Source: Clostridiaceae bacterium (GTDB lineage Bacteria; Bacillota_A; Clostridia; Clostridiales; Clostridiaceae). Taken from it: a stretch of 64,000 nucleotides of DNA. The DNA is taken from NCBI GenBank assembly GCA_029256485.1, contig JAQSXU010000009.1:40300-104299 (forward strand), read 5' to 3'. A model generated the notes under the pieces. The model searched no databases, had not been told where the DNA came from, and saw only the letters and a program-made list of their open reading frames with translations. The position numbers were made by a program, and so were the translations under genes. This document shows positions 34,228 through 44,418 of this stretch, one piece after another (the stretch's first letter is position 1; every line of letters begins with the position of its first letter).

Positions 34228-34938
34228 ATGGAAAAAAGAGAAATGCTATATGAAGGAAAAGCAAAAAAAGTGTATGCAACAGATGATAAGGACAAAGTAA
34301 TAATTTATTACAAAGATGATGCAACTGCATTTAATGGAGAAAAGAAAGGCCAAATTGAAGATAAGGGAGTATTAAATAATTCAATAACATCAATGATGTT
34401 TGAACTATTAGAAAAAGGAGGAATCAAAACTCATTTTGAAAAGAAGTTAAGTGAAAGAGAACAGCTATGCAAAAAGGTTTCAATTGTTCCCCTTGAAGTA
34501 ATAGTAAGAAATGTAGCTGCCGGAAGTATGGCTAAGAGATATGGAATAAAAGAAGGAACTGAATTAAAAACCACAGTGTTTGAATTTAGTTATAAAAATG
34601 ATGAATTAGGAGATCCACTAATAAATGATTATCATGCTGTAGCTATGGGACTTGCTACATTCGATGAAATAAAAGTAATAACTCAAATGGCTGCAACAAT
34701 AAATAATATATTAAAAGAGTTCTTTTTGAAACAAAATATAAAGTTAATAGACTTTAAACTAGAATTTGGAAGATATAACGGAGAAATCATATTAGCAGAT
34801 GAGATATCACCTGATACATGTAGATTTTGGGACTCAAATACAAATGAAAAGCTTGATAAGGATAGATTCAGAAGAGATTTGGGTAATGTTAAAGAGGCAT
34901 ATATAGAGATATTTAAAAGAATAAGCAGTGAAAAATAA
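34228..34938 (+). CDS. purC: SAICAR synthetase
   Basis: Phosphoribosylaminoimidazole-succinocarboxamide synthase, 236 aa, the usual length. [19 protein letters not shown] at the N-terminus and [13 protein letters not shown] form the ATP site. [19 protein letters not shown] and the [12 protein letters not shown] motif are the family signatures. It begins one base after the purE stop. Confidence 0.97.
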   Translation: MEKREMLYEGKAKKVYATDDKDKVIIYYKDDATAFNGEKKGQIEDKGVLNNSITSMMFELLEKGGIKTHFEKKLSEREQLCKKVSIVPLEVIVRNVAAGSMAKRYGIKEGTELKTTVFEFSYKNDELGDPLINDYHAVAMGLATFDEIKVITQMAATINNILKEFFLKQNIKLIDFKLEFGRYNGEIILADEISPDTCRFWDSNTNEKLDKDRFRRDLGNVKEAYIEIFKRISSEK

Positions 34939-34953
34939 GAATGGAGAATTAGG

Positions 34954-36399
34954 ATGGATAAACACATGAAGCCCTACAATAACGATAATTCATTAATTTT
35001 TGATTTAGAAGAAGATAAGTTCAAGGACGAGTGTGGAGTTTTTGGAGTGTTTTCAAATGACTCTATACAAGCAGCACCATTAACATACTATGGATTATAT
35101 GCTCTTCAGCACAGAGGACAGGAAAGCGCAGGTATTGTTGTATCTGATGGGGAACACTTGAAAATTCACAAAAGCATGGGACTGGTTTCAGATGTATTCA
35201 ATGAAGAAATAATAAGTAATTTAAAAGGATTTTCATCTATTGGTCATGTTAGATATTCCACCACTGGATCAAGTAATGAGGTTAACGCCCAGCCTATATT
35301 GGGGAAATATAAGCTAGGGTCTATTGCAATTGCACATAATGGAAATTTAGTTAATGCAGAAGTAATTAGGGGGCTTTTAGAAGATGGCGGAGTAATATTC
35401 CAAACATCTATAGATTCTGAGGTAATATTAAATCTTATTGCCAGAGGAGCAAGAAGAGGCATTAAAAATGCTGTTGTTGATGCAATTCAGGCAGTTAAAG
35501 GTTCATATGCAATTGTAATTTTAACTGAACACAGCTTAATCGGAGTTCGTGATCCAAATGGAATAAGACCACTTTGTATAGGTAAAATTAATGAAAGTTA
35601 TATACTTGCTTCTGAAAGCTGTGCTTTGGATGCTGTTGGAGCTGAATTTATCAGAGATGTAGAGCCAGGAGAAATAGTGATAATTAACAAAGAAGGTATT
35701 GAATCTGTTAATTTCGCCGAAAAGACTAAATGTGAAACTTGTTCATTCGAATATATATATTTTGCAAGGCCAGACAGTACAATTGACAATATCAATGTAT
35801 ATAATTCCAGAGTTAAAACTGGAAGAAGATTATTTGAGGAATGTCCTGTAGATGCAGATATTGTTATAGGTGTACCAGATTCTGGGATACCTGCTGCAGT
35901 TGGATATGCCGAAGCATCAGGAATACCTTATGGTATTGGTTTTATAAAAAATAAATATGTTGGGAGAACCTTTATAGCTCCTTCTCAAGAGATGAGAGAG
36001 AGGGCAGTGTCCGTAAAACTAAATCCATTAAAGGTAAATGTTGAAGGAAAAAGAGTTGTTATTGTTGATGACTCCATTGTAAGGGGAACTACCAGCAGAA
36101 GATTAGTTGAAATATTAAGAAAAGCTGGTGCCACAGAAGTACATTTCAGAGTTAGCTCTCCTGTGGTTAAATATCCATGCTATTTTGGTATCGATACGCC
36201 TTATAGAAGTGAATTAGTTGGAGCCAAGAGTTCTTTGGAAGAAATCAGAGAATATATTGGTGCTGATAGTATAGGGTATGTAAGTATTGAAGGACTTTTA
36301 GAAGCATTAGGAAAAGATAAAGGTTTTTGTTTAGGCTGCTTTAAGGGAGTTTATCCAGTTTCAGCTCCTATGGAAACCGCTAAGGATCATTTAGAATAA
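34954..36399 (+). CDS. purF: Amidophosphoribosyltransferase
   Basis: Committed step of purine synthesis: PRPP plus glutamine to phosphoribosylamine. 481 aa. Residues 1-26 form a propeptide that must be cleaved to expose the N-terminal nucleophile Cys in DECGVFGVFS. Glutaminase motifs YALQHRGQESAG and GHVRYSTTG are followed by the PRPP-binding VVIVDDSIVRGTT. The cysteines CETC and CLGCF near the C-terminus fit the iron-sulfur (Bacillus-type) class. GGAG seven bases before supports ATG 34954. Confidence 0.97.
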   Translation: MDKHMKPYNNDNSLIFDLEEDKFKDECGVFGVFSNDSIQAAPLTYYGLYALQHRGQESAGIVVSDGEHLKIHKSMGLVSDVFNEEIISNLKGFSSIGHVRYSTTGSSNEVNAQPILGKYKLGSIAIAHNGNLVNAEVIRGLLEDGGVIFQTSIDSEVILNLIARGARRGIKNAVVDAIQAVKGSYAIVILTEHSLIGVRDPNGIRPLCIGKINESYILASESCALDAVGAEFIRDVEPGEIVIINKEGIESVNFAEKTKCETCSFEYIYFARPDSTIDNINVYNSRVKTGRRLFEECPVDADIVIGVPDSGIPAAVGYAEASGIPYGIGFIKNKYVGRTFIAPSQEMRERAVSVKLNPLKVNVEGKRVVIVDDSIVRGTTSRRLVEILRKAGATEVHFRVSSPVVKYPCYFGIDTPYRSELVGAKSSLEEIREYIGADSIGYVSIEGLLEALGKDKGFCLGCFKGVYPVSAPMETAKDHLE

Positions 36400-36451
36400 T
36401 ATTTATACAGTTTGTCTAATAAATCTATATGAATAGAAAGGTTGGGGACAC

Positions 36452-37450
36452 ATGCCTACTTATAAAGATAGTGGAGTTAATATTGAAGAAGGATACAAAA
36501 CAGTAGAATCTATAAAGAAATACACTAAGAGGACATATATTAAAGGAGTTTTAAACAGCATAGGAAGTTTTGCAGGAATGTTTGAACTTGGAAAGTACAA
36601 TAACCCAGTACTAGTAACTGGTACTGACGGCGTTGGAACAAAGTTAGACATAGCTTTCAGAATGAAAAAATATGATACAGTTGGTATTGACTGTGTTGCC
36701 ATGTGTGTTAATGATATTTTATGTCATGGAGCAAAACCTCTGCTTTTTTTAGACTATTTAGCTTGTGGAAAACTAGATTCCTCTGTTGCAACTGACTTAG
36801 TTAAGGGAGTATCAGAAGGATGCATACAGGCAGAATGTGCTCTAATAGGAGGTGAAACTGCAGAAATGCCAGGTTTCTACCCTGAAGGAGAATATGATAT
36901 TGCAGGTTTTGCTGTTGGAGTAGTTGAAAAGGACAAAATTATTGATGGGTCAGAAATAAATGCAGGAGATGTTCTAATAGGAATTTCCTCCAGCGGACCT
37001 CACAGTAATGGTTATTCATTAATTAGAAAATTAGTGCCTGATATAAATATAGATTTTAATGGAAACAAAATAGGAGAAGTTTTACTTACACCTACAAGAA
37101 TATATGTAAAGACAATTTTAAGCCTTATGGAAAAGTTTAAAATTAATGGAATGGCTCATATTACCGGCGGCGGCTTTTATGAAAACATTCCAAGAATGTT
37201 TAAAGACGATTTTACTGCAGTAATAAATAAAAACAGCTTTGAAATTCCTGAAATATTTAAGTATTTTGAAAGTCTGGGTGTAGATGAGGATCATATGTTC
37301 AATACGTACAATATGGGAATCGGAATGGTACTTTGTGTAAGCAGAGAAATATGTGAAAATGTAATGGAAGAACTTAAAGCTATGGGAGAAAAAGCATTTA
37401 AAATTGGCTTTGTAGAAAAAGGTAATAAAGAAGTAAAATTAATAGACTAA
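36452..37450 (+). CDS. purM: Phosphoribosylformylglycinamidine cyclo-ligase
   Basis: AIR synthetase, 332 aa, normal length. Signatures: YKDSGVNIEEGYK, VTGTDGVGTKLDIA, CVAMCVNDILCHGAKPLLFLDYLACGKLD (I quote key pieces only: VAMCVNDIL and FLDYLACGK), LIGGETAEMPGFY and HITGGGFYENIPRM. It follows purF by 53 bases; a ribosome site AAAGG is followed by ATG 36452. Confidence 0.96.
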   Translation: MPTYKDSGVNIEEGYKTVESIKKYTKRTYIKGVLNSIGSFAGMFELGKYNNPVLVTGTDGVGTKLDIAFRMKKYDTVGIDCVAMCVNDILCHGAKPLLFLDYLACGKLDSSVATDLVKGVSEGCIQAECALIGGETAEMPGFYPEGEYDIAGFAVGVVEKDKIIDGSEINAGDVLIGISSSGPHSNGYSLIRKLVPDINIDFNGNKIGEVLLTPTRIYVKTILSLMEKFKINGMAHITGGGFYENIPRMFKDDFTAVINKNSFEIPEIFKYFESLGVDEDHMFNTYNMGIGMVLCVSREICENVMEELKAMGEKAFKIGFVEKGNKEVKLID

Positions 37451-37467
37451 TTATTAAGGAGAAAAAT

Positions 37468-38082
37468 ATGTTTAAGATAGCTGTACTGGTTTCAGGTGGA
37501 GGTACAAATCTTCAAGCTATAATAGATAGCATTAACAGTGGATATTTAAACTGCAAAATAGAAGCTGTTATCAGTGATAAAGATGGAATTTGTGCCATAG
37601 ACAGGGCTAAAAAAAATAACATTCCAGTGTATATTTTTGATAAAAAAACATATAAGAATAATATTTCCCAGGAAATATGTAATCTATTGGAGAATAAAGT
37701 AGATTTAATTGTACTTGCAGGCTGGTTATCCATATTAAAGGGAAGTTTAATAGAAAAATTTAAAAATAAGATTATAAACATACATCCTTCATTAATTCCA
37801 AGCTTTTGCGGAGAAGGTATGTATGGTATAAAGGTACATGAAAAAGCTTTAGAATATGGAGTTAAATTTTCTGGCTGTACAGTTCATTTCGTGGATCAAG
37901 GAACGGACAGCGGTCCTATAATACTGCAAAAAGTGGTACCTGTTTTACATTACGATACTCCTAAAATATTGCAAAAGAGAGTACTTCTTGAAGAACATAA
38001 TGCACTGCCGGAGGCAATCAAATTAATTTCAGAAAATAGGGTTACCATTGAAGGCAGAAAAGTAATTATATCTATGGAATAA
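37468..38082 (+). CDS. purN: Phosphoribosylglycinamide formyltransferase
   Basis: GAR transformylase using 10-formyl-tetrahydrofolate, 204 aa. Motifs: [16 protein letters not shown] for the phosphate site, [19 protein letters not shown] with the conserved Leu-Ala-Gly, the catalytic Asn-His-Asp set in [34 protein letters not shown] precedes ATG 37468. Confidence 0.96.
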   Translation: MFKIAVLVSGGGTNLQAIIDSINSGYLNCKIEAVISDKDGICAIDRAKKNNIPVYIFDKKTYKNNISQEICNLLENKVDLIVLAGWLSILKGSLIEKFKNKIINIHPSLIPSFCGEGMYGIKVHEKALEYGVKFSGCTVHFVDQGTDSGPIILQKVVPVLHYDTPKILQKRVLLEEHNALPEAIKLISENRVTIEGRKVIISME

Positions 38083-38101
38083 ATGTTTTGGAGGAATAGA
38101 A

Positions 38102-39601
38102 ATGATAAAAAGAGCTTTAATCAGTGTCTTTAATAAAACTGGTGTATTAGAGTTGGCCAGTTATTTACAAAATAAGGATGTGGAGATTATTTCCACAGGG
38201 GGTACATATAAGTATTTGAAAGAAAATGGAATTAATGTAATTGAAGTTTCAGAAATAACTGGTTTTGATGAAATACTTGATGGAAGAGTGAAAACTCTTC
38301 ATCCAATAATACATGCTGGAATATTAGCGATTAGAGATAATAATAATCATATGGAGACTATAAGTAAAAAAGGAATCAAGCCTATTGATATGGTAGTAGT
38401 TAATTTATATCCATTCTTTGATAAAGTAAAGGAAGATTTGACATTTGAAGAAAAAGTAGAATTTATTGATATTGGCGGACCTACTATGATTAGAGCAGCT
38501 GCTAAGAACTTTCAGGACGTAGTAGTTCTTACTGATGTAAATGACTATACACCTGTTATGAATGAAATCGAACAATTAGGTGAAGTTCAGTATGCGACAA
38601 AGAGAAAGTTGGCTGGAAAGGTATTTAATTTAATGTCAGCATATGATGCTGCCATAAGCAATTTCTTATTAGAGGACAAATATCCTGAGTACTTAACCCT
38701 TTCATATAAGAAATCTATGGATTTAAGATATGGTGAAAATCCACATCAAAGCGCAGCTTATTATGTATCAACTACTGAAGAAGGTGCTATAAAGGACTTT
38801 CAGCAGTTAAACGGAAAAGAATTATCCTATAATAATATAAAGGATATGGATATAGCATGGAAAGTAGTATGGGAATTTGAAGAAACTGCCTGCTGTGCAT
38901 TAAAGCATAATTCACCATGCGGTGCAGCTGTGGCAGATACAGTATTAGAATCATATACAAAGGCTTACAGCTGTGATCCTGTTTCAATATTTGGAGGAGT
39001 AGTTGCTTTCAACAAAACTGTAGATGAGAAAACTGCTGAAGAAATGGTTAAAATATTCTTAGAAATTGTAATTGCACCTGATTTCACAGAAGAGGCATTG
39101 AAAGTTTTAAAAACAAAGAAAAACTTAAGAGTTATAAAGTGTTCAGTAAAACCTAAAAGTTCAGTAGAATTGGCAAAGGTTGACGGAGGAATACTTGTAC
39201 AAAGTTCTGATGATAAACTAATTGAGGCAATGAATGTTGTTACAGAGAAATGTCCAAGTGCAGCACAGTTAAAAGATTTAATATTTGGAATGAAAATAGT
39301 AAAGTATGTTAAATCAAATGCTATTGTTATTGTTAAAGATGGAATGGCTAAGGGCATTGGAGCAGGACAGGTTAATAGAATTTGGGCTGCTGCACAGGCT
39401 TTAGACAGAGCAGGAGATGGAGTGGTTATGGCATCTGATGCATTCTTCCCATTTGGTGATGTAGTTGAAGAGGCTGCTAAATATGGCATTAAAGCTATTA
39501 TACAGCCAGGTGGTTCAATAAGAGATGGAGAGTCCATAGAAAAATGCAATGAAAATAATATTTCTATGGTATTCACTGGCATAAGACATTTTAAACATTA
39601 G
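38102..39601 (+). CDS. purH: AICAR transformylase / IMP cyclohydrolase
   Basis: Bifunctional last two steps to IMP, 499 aa. The N-terminal cyclohydrolase domain (MGS-like) shows [15 protein letters not shown] and [15 protein letters not shown]. The transformylase domain shows [25 protein letters not shown] with the catalytic Lys-His, and [18 protein letters not shown] precedes ATG 38102. The length is slightly below the usual 510-520 with no missing motif. Confidence 0.96.
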   Translation: MIKRALISVFNKTGVLELASYLQNKDVEIISTGGTYKYLKENGINVIEVSEITGFDEILDGRVKTLHPIIHAGILAIRDNNNHMETISKKGIKPIDMVVVNLYPFFDKVKEDLTFEEKVEFIDIGGPTMIRAAAKNFQDVVVLTDVNDYTPVMNEIEQLGEVQYATKRKLAGKVFNLMSAYDAAISNFLLEDKYPEYLTLSYKKSMDLRYGENPHQSAAYYVSTTEEGAIKDFQQLNGKELSYNNIKDMDIAWKVVWEFEETACCALKHNSPCGAAVADTVLESYTKAYSCDPVSIFGGVVAFNKTVDEKTAEEMVKIFLEIVIAPDFTEEALKVLKTKKNLRVIKCSVKPKSSVELAKVDGGILVQSSDDKLIEAMNVVTEKCPSAAQLKDLIFGMKIVKYVKSNAIVIVKDGMAKGIGAGQVNRIWAAAQALDRAGDGVVMASDAFFPFGDVVEEAAKYGIKAIIQPGGSIRDGESIEKCNENNISMVFTGIRHFKH

Positions 39602-39615
39602 AAATGAGGGAGTTT

Positions 39616-40860
39616 ATGAAAATATTAATTATAGGATCCGGCGGAAGAGAACATGCTATGGCATGGAAGGCAGCGCAAAATCCACAGGTTTCAAAAATTT
39701 ATGTAGCTCCTGGCAATGGACTGACAGCCATAGAAGGGAAATGTGAAAACATAAACTTACTATCAAATGATGAATTACTTGATTTTGCACAGAAACAGAA
39801 AATTGACTTAACCATAGTGGGGCCAGAAGTGCCGCTGATGGATGGAATTGTGGATAAATTTGAAGAAAAAGGATTGAAAATATTTGGACCACATAAAAGA
39901 GCCGCTATGCTTGAAGGAAGCAAGGCATTTGCAAAGGCTTTTATGAAAAAATACAATGTAAGGACAGCTGAATATGAAGAATTTAATGATTTTTCTCAGG
40001 CAGTTGAATATATAAAACATTGTAAATATCCTTTAGTTGTAAAAGCAGATGGACTTGCAGCCGGCAAAGGTGTAGTAATCTGTGAAAATGAAGCTGAAGC
40101 TTCTTCTGCATTAGAAGATTTTATGATAAACGATATTTTTAAGGGCAGTGGAAAAAAGGTAATTATAGAGGAATTCCTTCAAGGAGTGGAAGCTTCTATT
40201 TTATCTATTACAGATGGAAATACAATAATCCCATTTATATCTGCTAAGGACCATAAGCAGATTTTTGATGGAAGTAAAGGACCTAATACTGGTGGAATGG
40301 GAGCACTGGCACCAAATCCATATTGTAATGAAAAGGTGCTGGAAGAATTCAGACAAAATATTCTGGAACCCACATTAAAGGGACTTAAAGCTGAAAAGCT
40401 GGATTTCTGCGGAATAATATTTTTCGGTTTAATGATAACGGAAAAAGGTGTATATCTTCTTGAATATAATATTAGATTAGGAGATCCAGAGACTCAGGCC
40501 GTATTACCTTTGATGGAAAGTGATTTCGTAGATTTAATTAATTGTGGTTTAGATAAAAAATTAAATGAATATACAATAAAGTGGAAGAATAAAACATCCA
40601 TATGTGTTGTAGCTGCTTCAAAGGGATATCCAGGAAGCTTTGAAAAGGGATTTGAAATAACAGGAATTACAGAAGATAAAACTGTATTTGGTGCTGGCGT
40701 TAAACTGGAGCAGGGAAGATTGCTTACAAACGGTGGCAGGGTATTATGTACCCAGGCTATAGGAGACAATGCTGAAATGGCAAGAGAAAATGCATATAAA
40801 TCTTTAAAAGACATTAATTTCAGCAACATATACTATAGAAATGATATAGGAAAAATATAA
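39616..40860 (+). CDS. purD: Phosphoribosylamine-glycine ligase
   Basis: GAR synthetase of the ATP-grasp fold, 414 aa. Signatures: MKILIIGSGGREHAMAWKA, VVKADGLAAGKGV, SAKDHKQIFDGSKGPNTGGM, and EYNIRLGDPETQAVLP with metal ligands. ATG 39616 is preferred because GAGGGAG lies just upstream and it gives the conserved start; an ATG four codons earlier overlaps that site. Last gene of the operon, ending in a strong terminator. purL, purB, purK and purA are not in this window. Confidence 0.96.
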   Translation: MKILIIGSGGREHAMAWKAAQNPQVSKIYVAPGNGLTAIEGKCENINLLSNDELLDFAQKQKIDLTIVGPEVPLMDGIVDKFEEKGLKIFGPHKRAAMLEGSKAFAKAFMKKYNVRTAEYEEFNDFSQAVEYIKHCKYPLVVKADGLAAGKGVVICENEAEASSALEDFMINDIFKGSGKKVIIEEFLQGVEASILSITDGNTIIPFISAKDHKQIFDGSKGPNTGGMGALAPNPYCNEKVLEEFRQNILEPTLKGLKAEKLDFCGIIFFGLMITEKGVYLLEYNIRLGDPETQAVLPLMESDFVDLINCGLDKKLNEYTIKWKNKTSICVVAASKGYPGSFEKGFEITGITEDKTVFGAGVKLEQGRLLTNGGRVLCTQAIGDNAEMARENAYKSLKDINFSNIYYRNDIGKI

Positions 40861-40864
40861 TTAG

Positions 40865-40912
40865 AAAAAGGAATTATCTTAAAATGATTATTTTAAGATA
40901 ATTCCTTTTTAA
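40865..40912 (+). terminator. Terminator of the pur operon
   Basis: Perfect 21-bp inverted repeat (40865-40885 and 40890-40910) with a 4-base loop and T-run. Confidence 0.95.
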
Positions 40913-40983
40913 TTTTGTCTTAACATTCAATAATTAGAGTATAATATTTATAAAATACATTTTTATGAAGAGGGAATTATAAT

Positions 40984-41133
40984 ATGAACACCAATCATTT
41001 TGTAATCATTTTAATAATACTGAGTTCGATAGTAACCATCGCTACTATAGCTGTAGTAGTAATTATTTTATTTTTAATACCAAAAGCAAAACAAATGGAT
41101 AATGAGGAAGATAAACAAAGCAAAAATAAGTAA
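40984..41133 (+). CDS. Small single-pass membrane protein, 49 aa
   Basis: ATG 40984 is preceded by AAGAGGG. The protein has a hydrophobic first two thirds (VIIL..., then TIAVVVIILFLIP) with one long or two short membrane segments and a charged C-terminal tail (KQMDNEEDKQSKNK). No family recognised. A TATAAT-like sequence near 40941 could be its -10. It stands between the pur terminator and the next large gene. Confidence 0.55.
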   Translation: MNTNHFVIILIILSSIVTIATIAVVVIILFLIPKAKQMDNEEDKQSKNK

Positions 41134-41247
41134 TTATATATTTCCGTAAATGAGTAAAATTTAACATATAGTGTTTTTTTTACTCAAATGTTATAATTAG
41201 TAAGTATTCTGTATAAATGGGGATTATAATTAAGGGGGATTTGCAAA

Positions 41248-42855
41248 ATGAAAAAGGGTTCAATGAGGAAGAACAGCCAAACAAAAGTATTTTTAAGTAC
41301 ATTTTTAGTTATAGCTATAGGAATTATTTGCTGGCACTATGTGAGAAATTTTAACTTGAGAAATAAGGTTCCTTCTAATGATTGGTCAAAAGAAGTATTA
41401 ATTTCTTCAGGTGATATAAATACATACAATAAGATAATAAAATATAAAGATGGTATATTAGCTGCTCATGATTTAAATAATAAAGTTAAAATTGTTTATA
41501 CAGATTTCACGGGGAAAAAAATTAGAGAAGCCATATTTAATTCTGAAGGAGATAATGTAAACGATATCAATATAGTATTATATAAGGATTATATACATTT
41601 ATGCTGGTCCACAACAAAAGATGGTATAAATAAAATGGTGAATTTAGAGCTTGATAGTAATCTTAAACAGGTTGATAAAACTTTTGTAGATGGTATAAAG
41701 GAAATAAAGCAAAATGGTGATAGTACGCTTTTTTTACTTTTTGACAATAAGGTGCAGGTTATTGACTACAGTAATGACAGGGAAGGATTTATAGCAACTG
41801 AGGCCAAAGCAAATAGCCCAATCCTTGGTGCAGCCGCTAAGTTAGATGAAAAGCAGATGTTTGCTTTTTTGGACAAGGAAGGTAATTATTATTACTTTAA
41901 TTATGATAATAAGTCAAATAAGACAATTTCTCCTGAATTATTGCTGGCAGGGAAATTGGATAAAACAACTACTATATCGTATTATAGCAGTTCATTATGT
42001 TTTAACGATAAAAATGGATATATCATTGTTGAAAACAAAGGAAAGGATGAATATCTTGCACCAAGATTAATTACATTTTCATTAAGCGGCAAGGAACAAC
42101 CTAAGACCTCTGTTTTAAGAGAGGACGGCATGGGAGATTTGTCTGATGTAGTAACAGAATCTGGCCATAACAGCATAAGAATATTTGCAACAGCATCCAG
42201 GAAATTCAATAAAAAGTCTAAAGTTGATATAATGACATTTACTATTGAAAATAATAAAAATAGTGATTGGACTTTAGTTTCTAGAACTGAACATAATCCA
42301 ACTTTTAAAAGCGTTTATGGAAACTATATTGTTTTCACAGATTTTTATAAGGATAATGAGTTAGGAGTATATTTGGCATCAAAGGAATCAGCATTTAAAA
42401 ACGCAAATAACGGAATAAGAAGTTCTGAAAAGAGCTTAGCCTTACAAGATACTATGAGTGACTTGTTAAACAGTATAACATTTACTTTTGTCATGGGAAT
42501 AGGATGGATTTTGCCTGGGCTTGCACTGATTGGAGTAGCTTGCTTTTTTAATTATGCAATTAAAGGTAAAAATAGGATTATAATATTTTTATTAACATAT
42601 TCTGCAGCTGCATTAATTAAAATTTATGTAGTTTACAAGGTAGTTTATGTAAAGTATATTACATTTATGCCATATGAGTTATCAAATTTATTTATAGGGG
42701 TATTAATATGCATTGTCATAAGTTTGCTATGCTGTTGTTTTGGAATTATGAAATACAAAAAGAATATTGAGGATCTACCCATGCCGGACTTTGCAGCAGC
42801 TTTGATAATTGACACCTTAATTACTCAATTAATTTTTGTACCATTTATGATCTGA
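41248..42855 (+). CDS. Uncharacterised membrane protein with large extracellular domain
   Basis: A 535-aa protein of no family I recognise. A single membrane segment (residues 13-32) leads to an external domain of about 360 residues with repeating beta-strand patterns (DLNNKVKIVYTDFTGKK, KDGINKMVNLELDSN, DKEGNYYYFNYDNKSN) that suggest a beta-propeller. Four further membrane helices (residues about 410-530) follow, with a Cys run LLCCCFG in the last part. AAGGGGGAT precedes ATG 41248. Possible receptor or envelope scaffold; no catalytic motif visible. Confidence 0.7.
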   Translation: MKKGSMRKNSQTKVFLSTFLVIAIGIICWHYVRNFNLRNKVPSNDWSKEVLISSGDINTYNKIIKYKDGILAAHDLNNKVKIVYTDFTGKKIREAIFNSEGDNVNDINIVLYKDYIHLCWSTTKDGINKMVNLELDSNLKQVDKTFVDGIKEIKQNGDSTLFLLFDNKVQVIDYSNDREGFIATEAKANSPILGAAAKLDEKQMFAFLDKEGNYYYFNYDNKSNKTISPELLLAGKLDKTTTISYYSSSLCFNDKNGYIIVENKGKDEYLAPRLITFSLSGKEQPKTSVLREDGMGDLSDVVTESGHNSIRIFATASRKFNKKSKVDIMTFTIENNKNSDWTLVSRTEHNPTFKSVYGNYIVFTDFYKDNELGVYLASKESAFKNANNGIRSSEKSLALQDTMSDLLNSITFTFVMGIGWILPGLALIGVACFFNYAIKGKNRIIIFLLTYSAAALIKIYVVYKVVYVKYITFMPYELSNLFIGVLICIVISLLCCCFGIMKYKKNIEDLPMPDFAAALIIDTLITQLIFVPFMI

Positions 42856-42862
42856 AGAATCA

Positions 42863-42904
42863 AAAAGAGCTGCAATATTCTAATGAATAAGGAAGCTCTT
42901 TTAA
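42863..42904. terminator. Bidirectional terminator
   Basis: AAAAGAGCT / AGCTCTTTT outer stem with an unpaired inner region, between the convergent membrane-protein and hydrolase genes. Confidence 0.75.
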
Positions 42905-42905
42905 A

Positions 42906-43802
42906 CTAGTTTTTTGTTGCTTTGTAATAATACAATTTACCATCCTCTATGGAATAGTTAATTAAATTAAGATTTAAATAGTAGCTAATAAATGCTGATA
43001 CCGCTGACAAATTTAAATGATATTGCTTAAAATTCATAGTTAAATTATTTAATATAACTAAGTTTTGAAGAATATCCTCTTTTGATAGAGGTTCATCCAG
43101 CAAATCCAGTATTGTATTTTTATAAAAATCAATATTTTTCAAATTGAATTCTACCAAATCATTTATCTCATCTTGTTCTAAAATACCACTTCCATGGCTT
43201 AAAACGAAATAATCAGCATCTATTTCCTTTATATGGTTTAATGTATTAATAGATTCAGATATATCATATAAATAAGGTAGGGAATATTTTGAAATTATTT
43301 CTTTACTAAAGATGGAGTCCCCAAGAAAACATACTTTTTCAGGTGTAATAATACCAATTTGATCTAAACTATGACCTTTTAGTGAAATAATTTCAAACTT
43401 TTCATCACTTAACTTATTAGTGCCATAATTCAATTCAAAATCTACATTATAGACTTTATTAGACTTTAGTTGGCCTGCAGGAGATGCTGAAAATAAAATT
43501 GAAGGGAAAATTTCACTATTTTCCATACACAGCTTTTCCTTCGCAGATGCATAAACCAAACAACCAGGGTAGGATTCTTGAAAATATAAATTTCCTCCAC
43601 AGTGATCTAAATGATTGTGAGTATTAATAATAAATTTTGGATGAAGGTTATTATTTATTAAAACTTCATCAAGTTTTTTTGCAGTTGAGTTATTAATATT
43701 TGTATCTATTAGTAAGCAGTTTTTATTTTTAAAAGAATATACTCCGCAATTTGTAGGAGCATCTATATAATAAGTATTACCTTTAATTTTTGTTAGTTCC
43801 AT
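42906..43802 (-). CDS. Metallo-beta-lactamase-fold hydrolase
   Basis: A 298-aa MBL-superfamily protein. The metal motif HNHLDHCGG (HxHxDH) is present, together with SLKGHSLDQIG, CFLGDSIF (the bridging Asp) and LSHGSGIL (last His). The C-terminal 70 residues form an all-helical extension. The substrate is unknown; similar proteins are thioesterase or glyoxalase II-like. AGGAAGTG precedes ATG 43802. It is divergent from the lysine operon; the 600-base gap between them holds the lysine promoter and riboswitch. Confidence 0.85.
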   Translation of the reverse strand: MELTKIKGNTYYIDAPTNCGVYSFKNKNCLLIDTNINNSTAKKLDEVLINNNLHPKFIINTHNHLDHCGGNLYFQESYPGCLVYASAKEKLCMENSEIFPSILFSASPAGQLKSNKVYNVDFELNYGTNKLSDEKFEIISLKGHSLDQIGIITPEKVCFLGDSIFSKEIISKYSLPYLYDISESINTLNHIKEIDADYFVLSHGSGILEQDEINDLVEFNLKNIDFYKNTILDLLDEPLSKEDILQNLVILNNLTMNFKQYHLNLSAVSAFISYYLNLNLINYSIEDGKLYYYKATKN

Positions 43803-43992
43803 TTAATCACTTCCTCATTAGTATAAACATATTATAAATATAATGGAAAATTCTAATACATTATATATAAATATATCATTAAATAAAAAATAACGCCATA
43901 TAGTATAAAAGTCATATGAAGTGCAGGAAAAGTTTTAAAAATTTTCTAAAATAACTAATTATATTGAATAATTATAATTTTCGGAAAACATA

Positions 43993-44022
43993 TTGACATA
44001 ATATTACTGTAAATATTATAAT
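43993..44022 (+). promoter_or_regulatory. Promoter of the lysine fermentation operon
   Basis: Consensus -35 TTGACA (43993-43998), 18-base spacer, -10 TATAAT (44017-44022). Transcription would start near 44030, about 20 bases before the riboswitch P1 helix. Confidence 0.85.
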
Positions 44023-44052
44023 AAAATTACAGAAGTAAATAAATTAAATTAT

Positions 44053-44228
44053 ACATAAATAGAGGCGCAAATATACGTGTAATCTTTAAATGAAAAGGAG
44101 AAGAACCTCCAATGTTAAAGATAAATGATGTATTTGCCGAAAGGGTATAATGGTTCTTAATTATATTCTTGGGAGTAAAGCATACAGCTTTATTCTTGTC
44201 ATAAGCTTTTGTGGAGAGCTATTTATGT
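44053..44228 (+). ncRNA. Lysine riboswitch (L box)
   Basis: P1 is closed by ACATAAATAG (44053-44062) and CTATTTATGT (44219-44228). The core blocks of the L box are present in order: AGAGGCGCAA, GCCGAAAGGG, GGAGTAAAGC...GCTTTA, and GTGGAGAGCTA. It matches the lysC leader of B. subtilis block by block. It lies between a consensus promoter and kal. The downstream helices support activation rather than repression by lysine. Confidence 0.88.
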
Positions 44229-44318
44229 AATGGAAAAAATTTTCATTGCATAATGGCTATTTGTGAAGGTAAATAGTTCTATTAGTCGTTAAAGCACTGA
44301 AAATTTTCAGGGCTTTTT
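44225..44318 (+). terminator. Riboswitch expression platform: terminator with antiterminator
   Basis: The terminator is AAAGCACTGAAAA / TTTTCAGGGCTTT (44291-44316) plus T-run. TTTTCATTGC and preceding A residues (44236-44249) can pair with GCACTGAAAATTTT (44294-44307) in 13 of 14 positions, which breaks the terminator. The same bases can instead pair with ATGTAATGGAAA (44225-44236), which shares 44225-44228 with P1. So P1 stabilised by lysine should free the antiterminator. Confidence 0.7.
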
Positions 44319-44418
44319 ATTTATGCTTAATTTATTTATTATCTGTAATATATGTTATTCAATGCTGAAAAGCTGCAGAAGTCTTTTAGCTGATATTATT
44401 ATTGAATGGGGGGATTTT

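Noticed and set aside
38965..39582. 205-codon antisense open frame inside purH
   Set aside because: Shadow of a conserved coding region with no start signal or recognisable protein features.
44323..44418. N-terminal extension of kal from an upstream in-frame ATG
   Set aside because: The ATG falls in the terminator tail; a GGGGGG ribosome site points to ATG 44419, which gives the normal protein.
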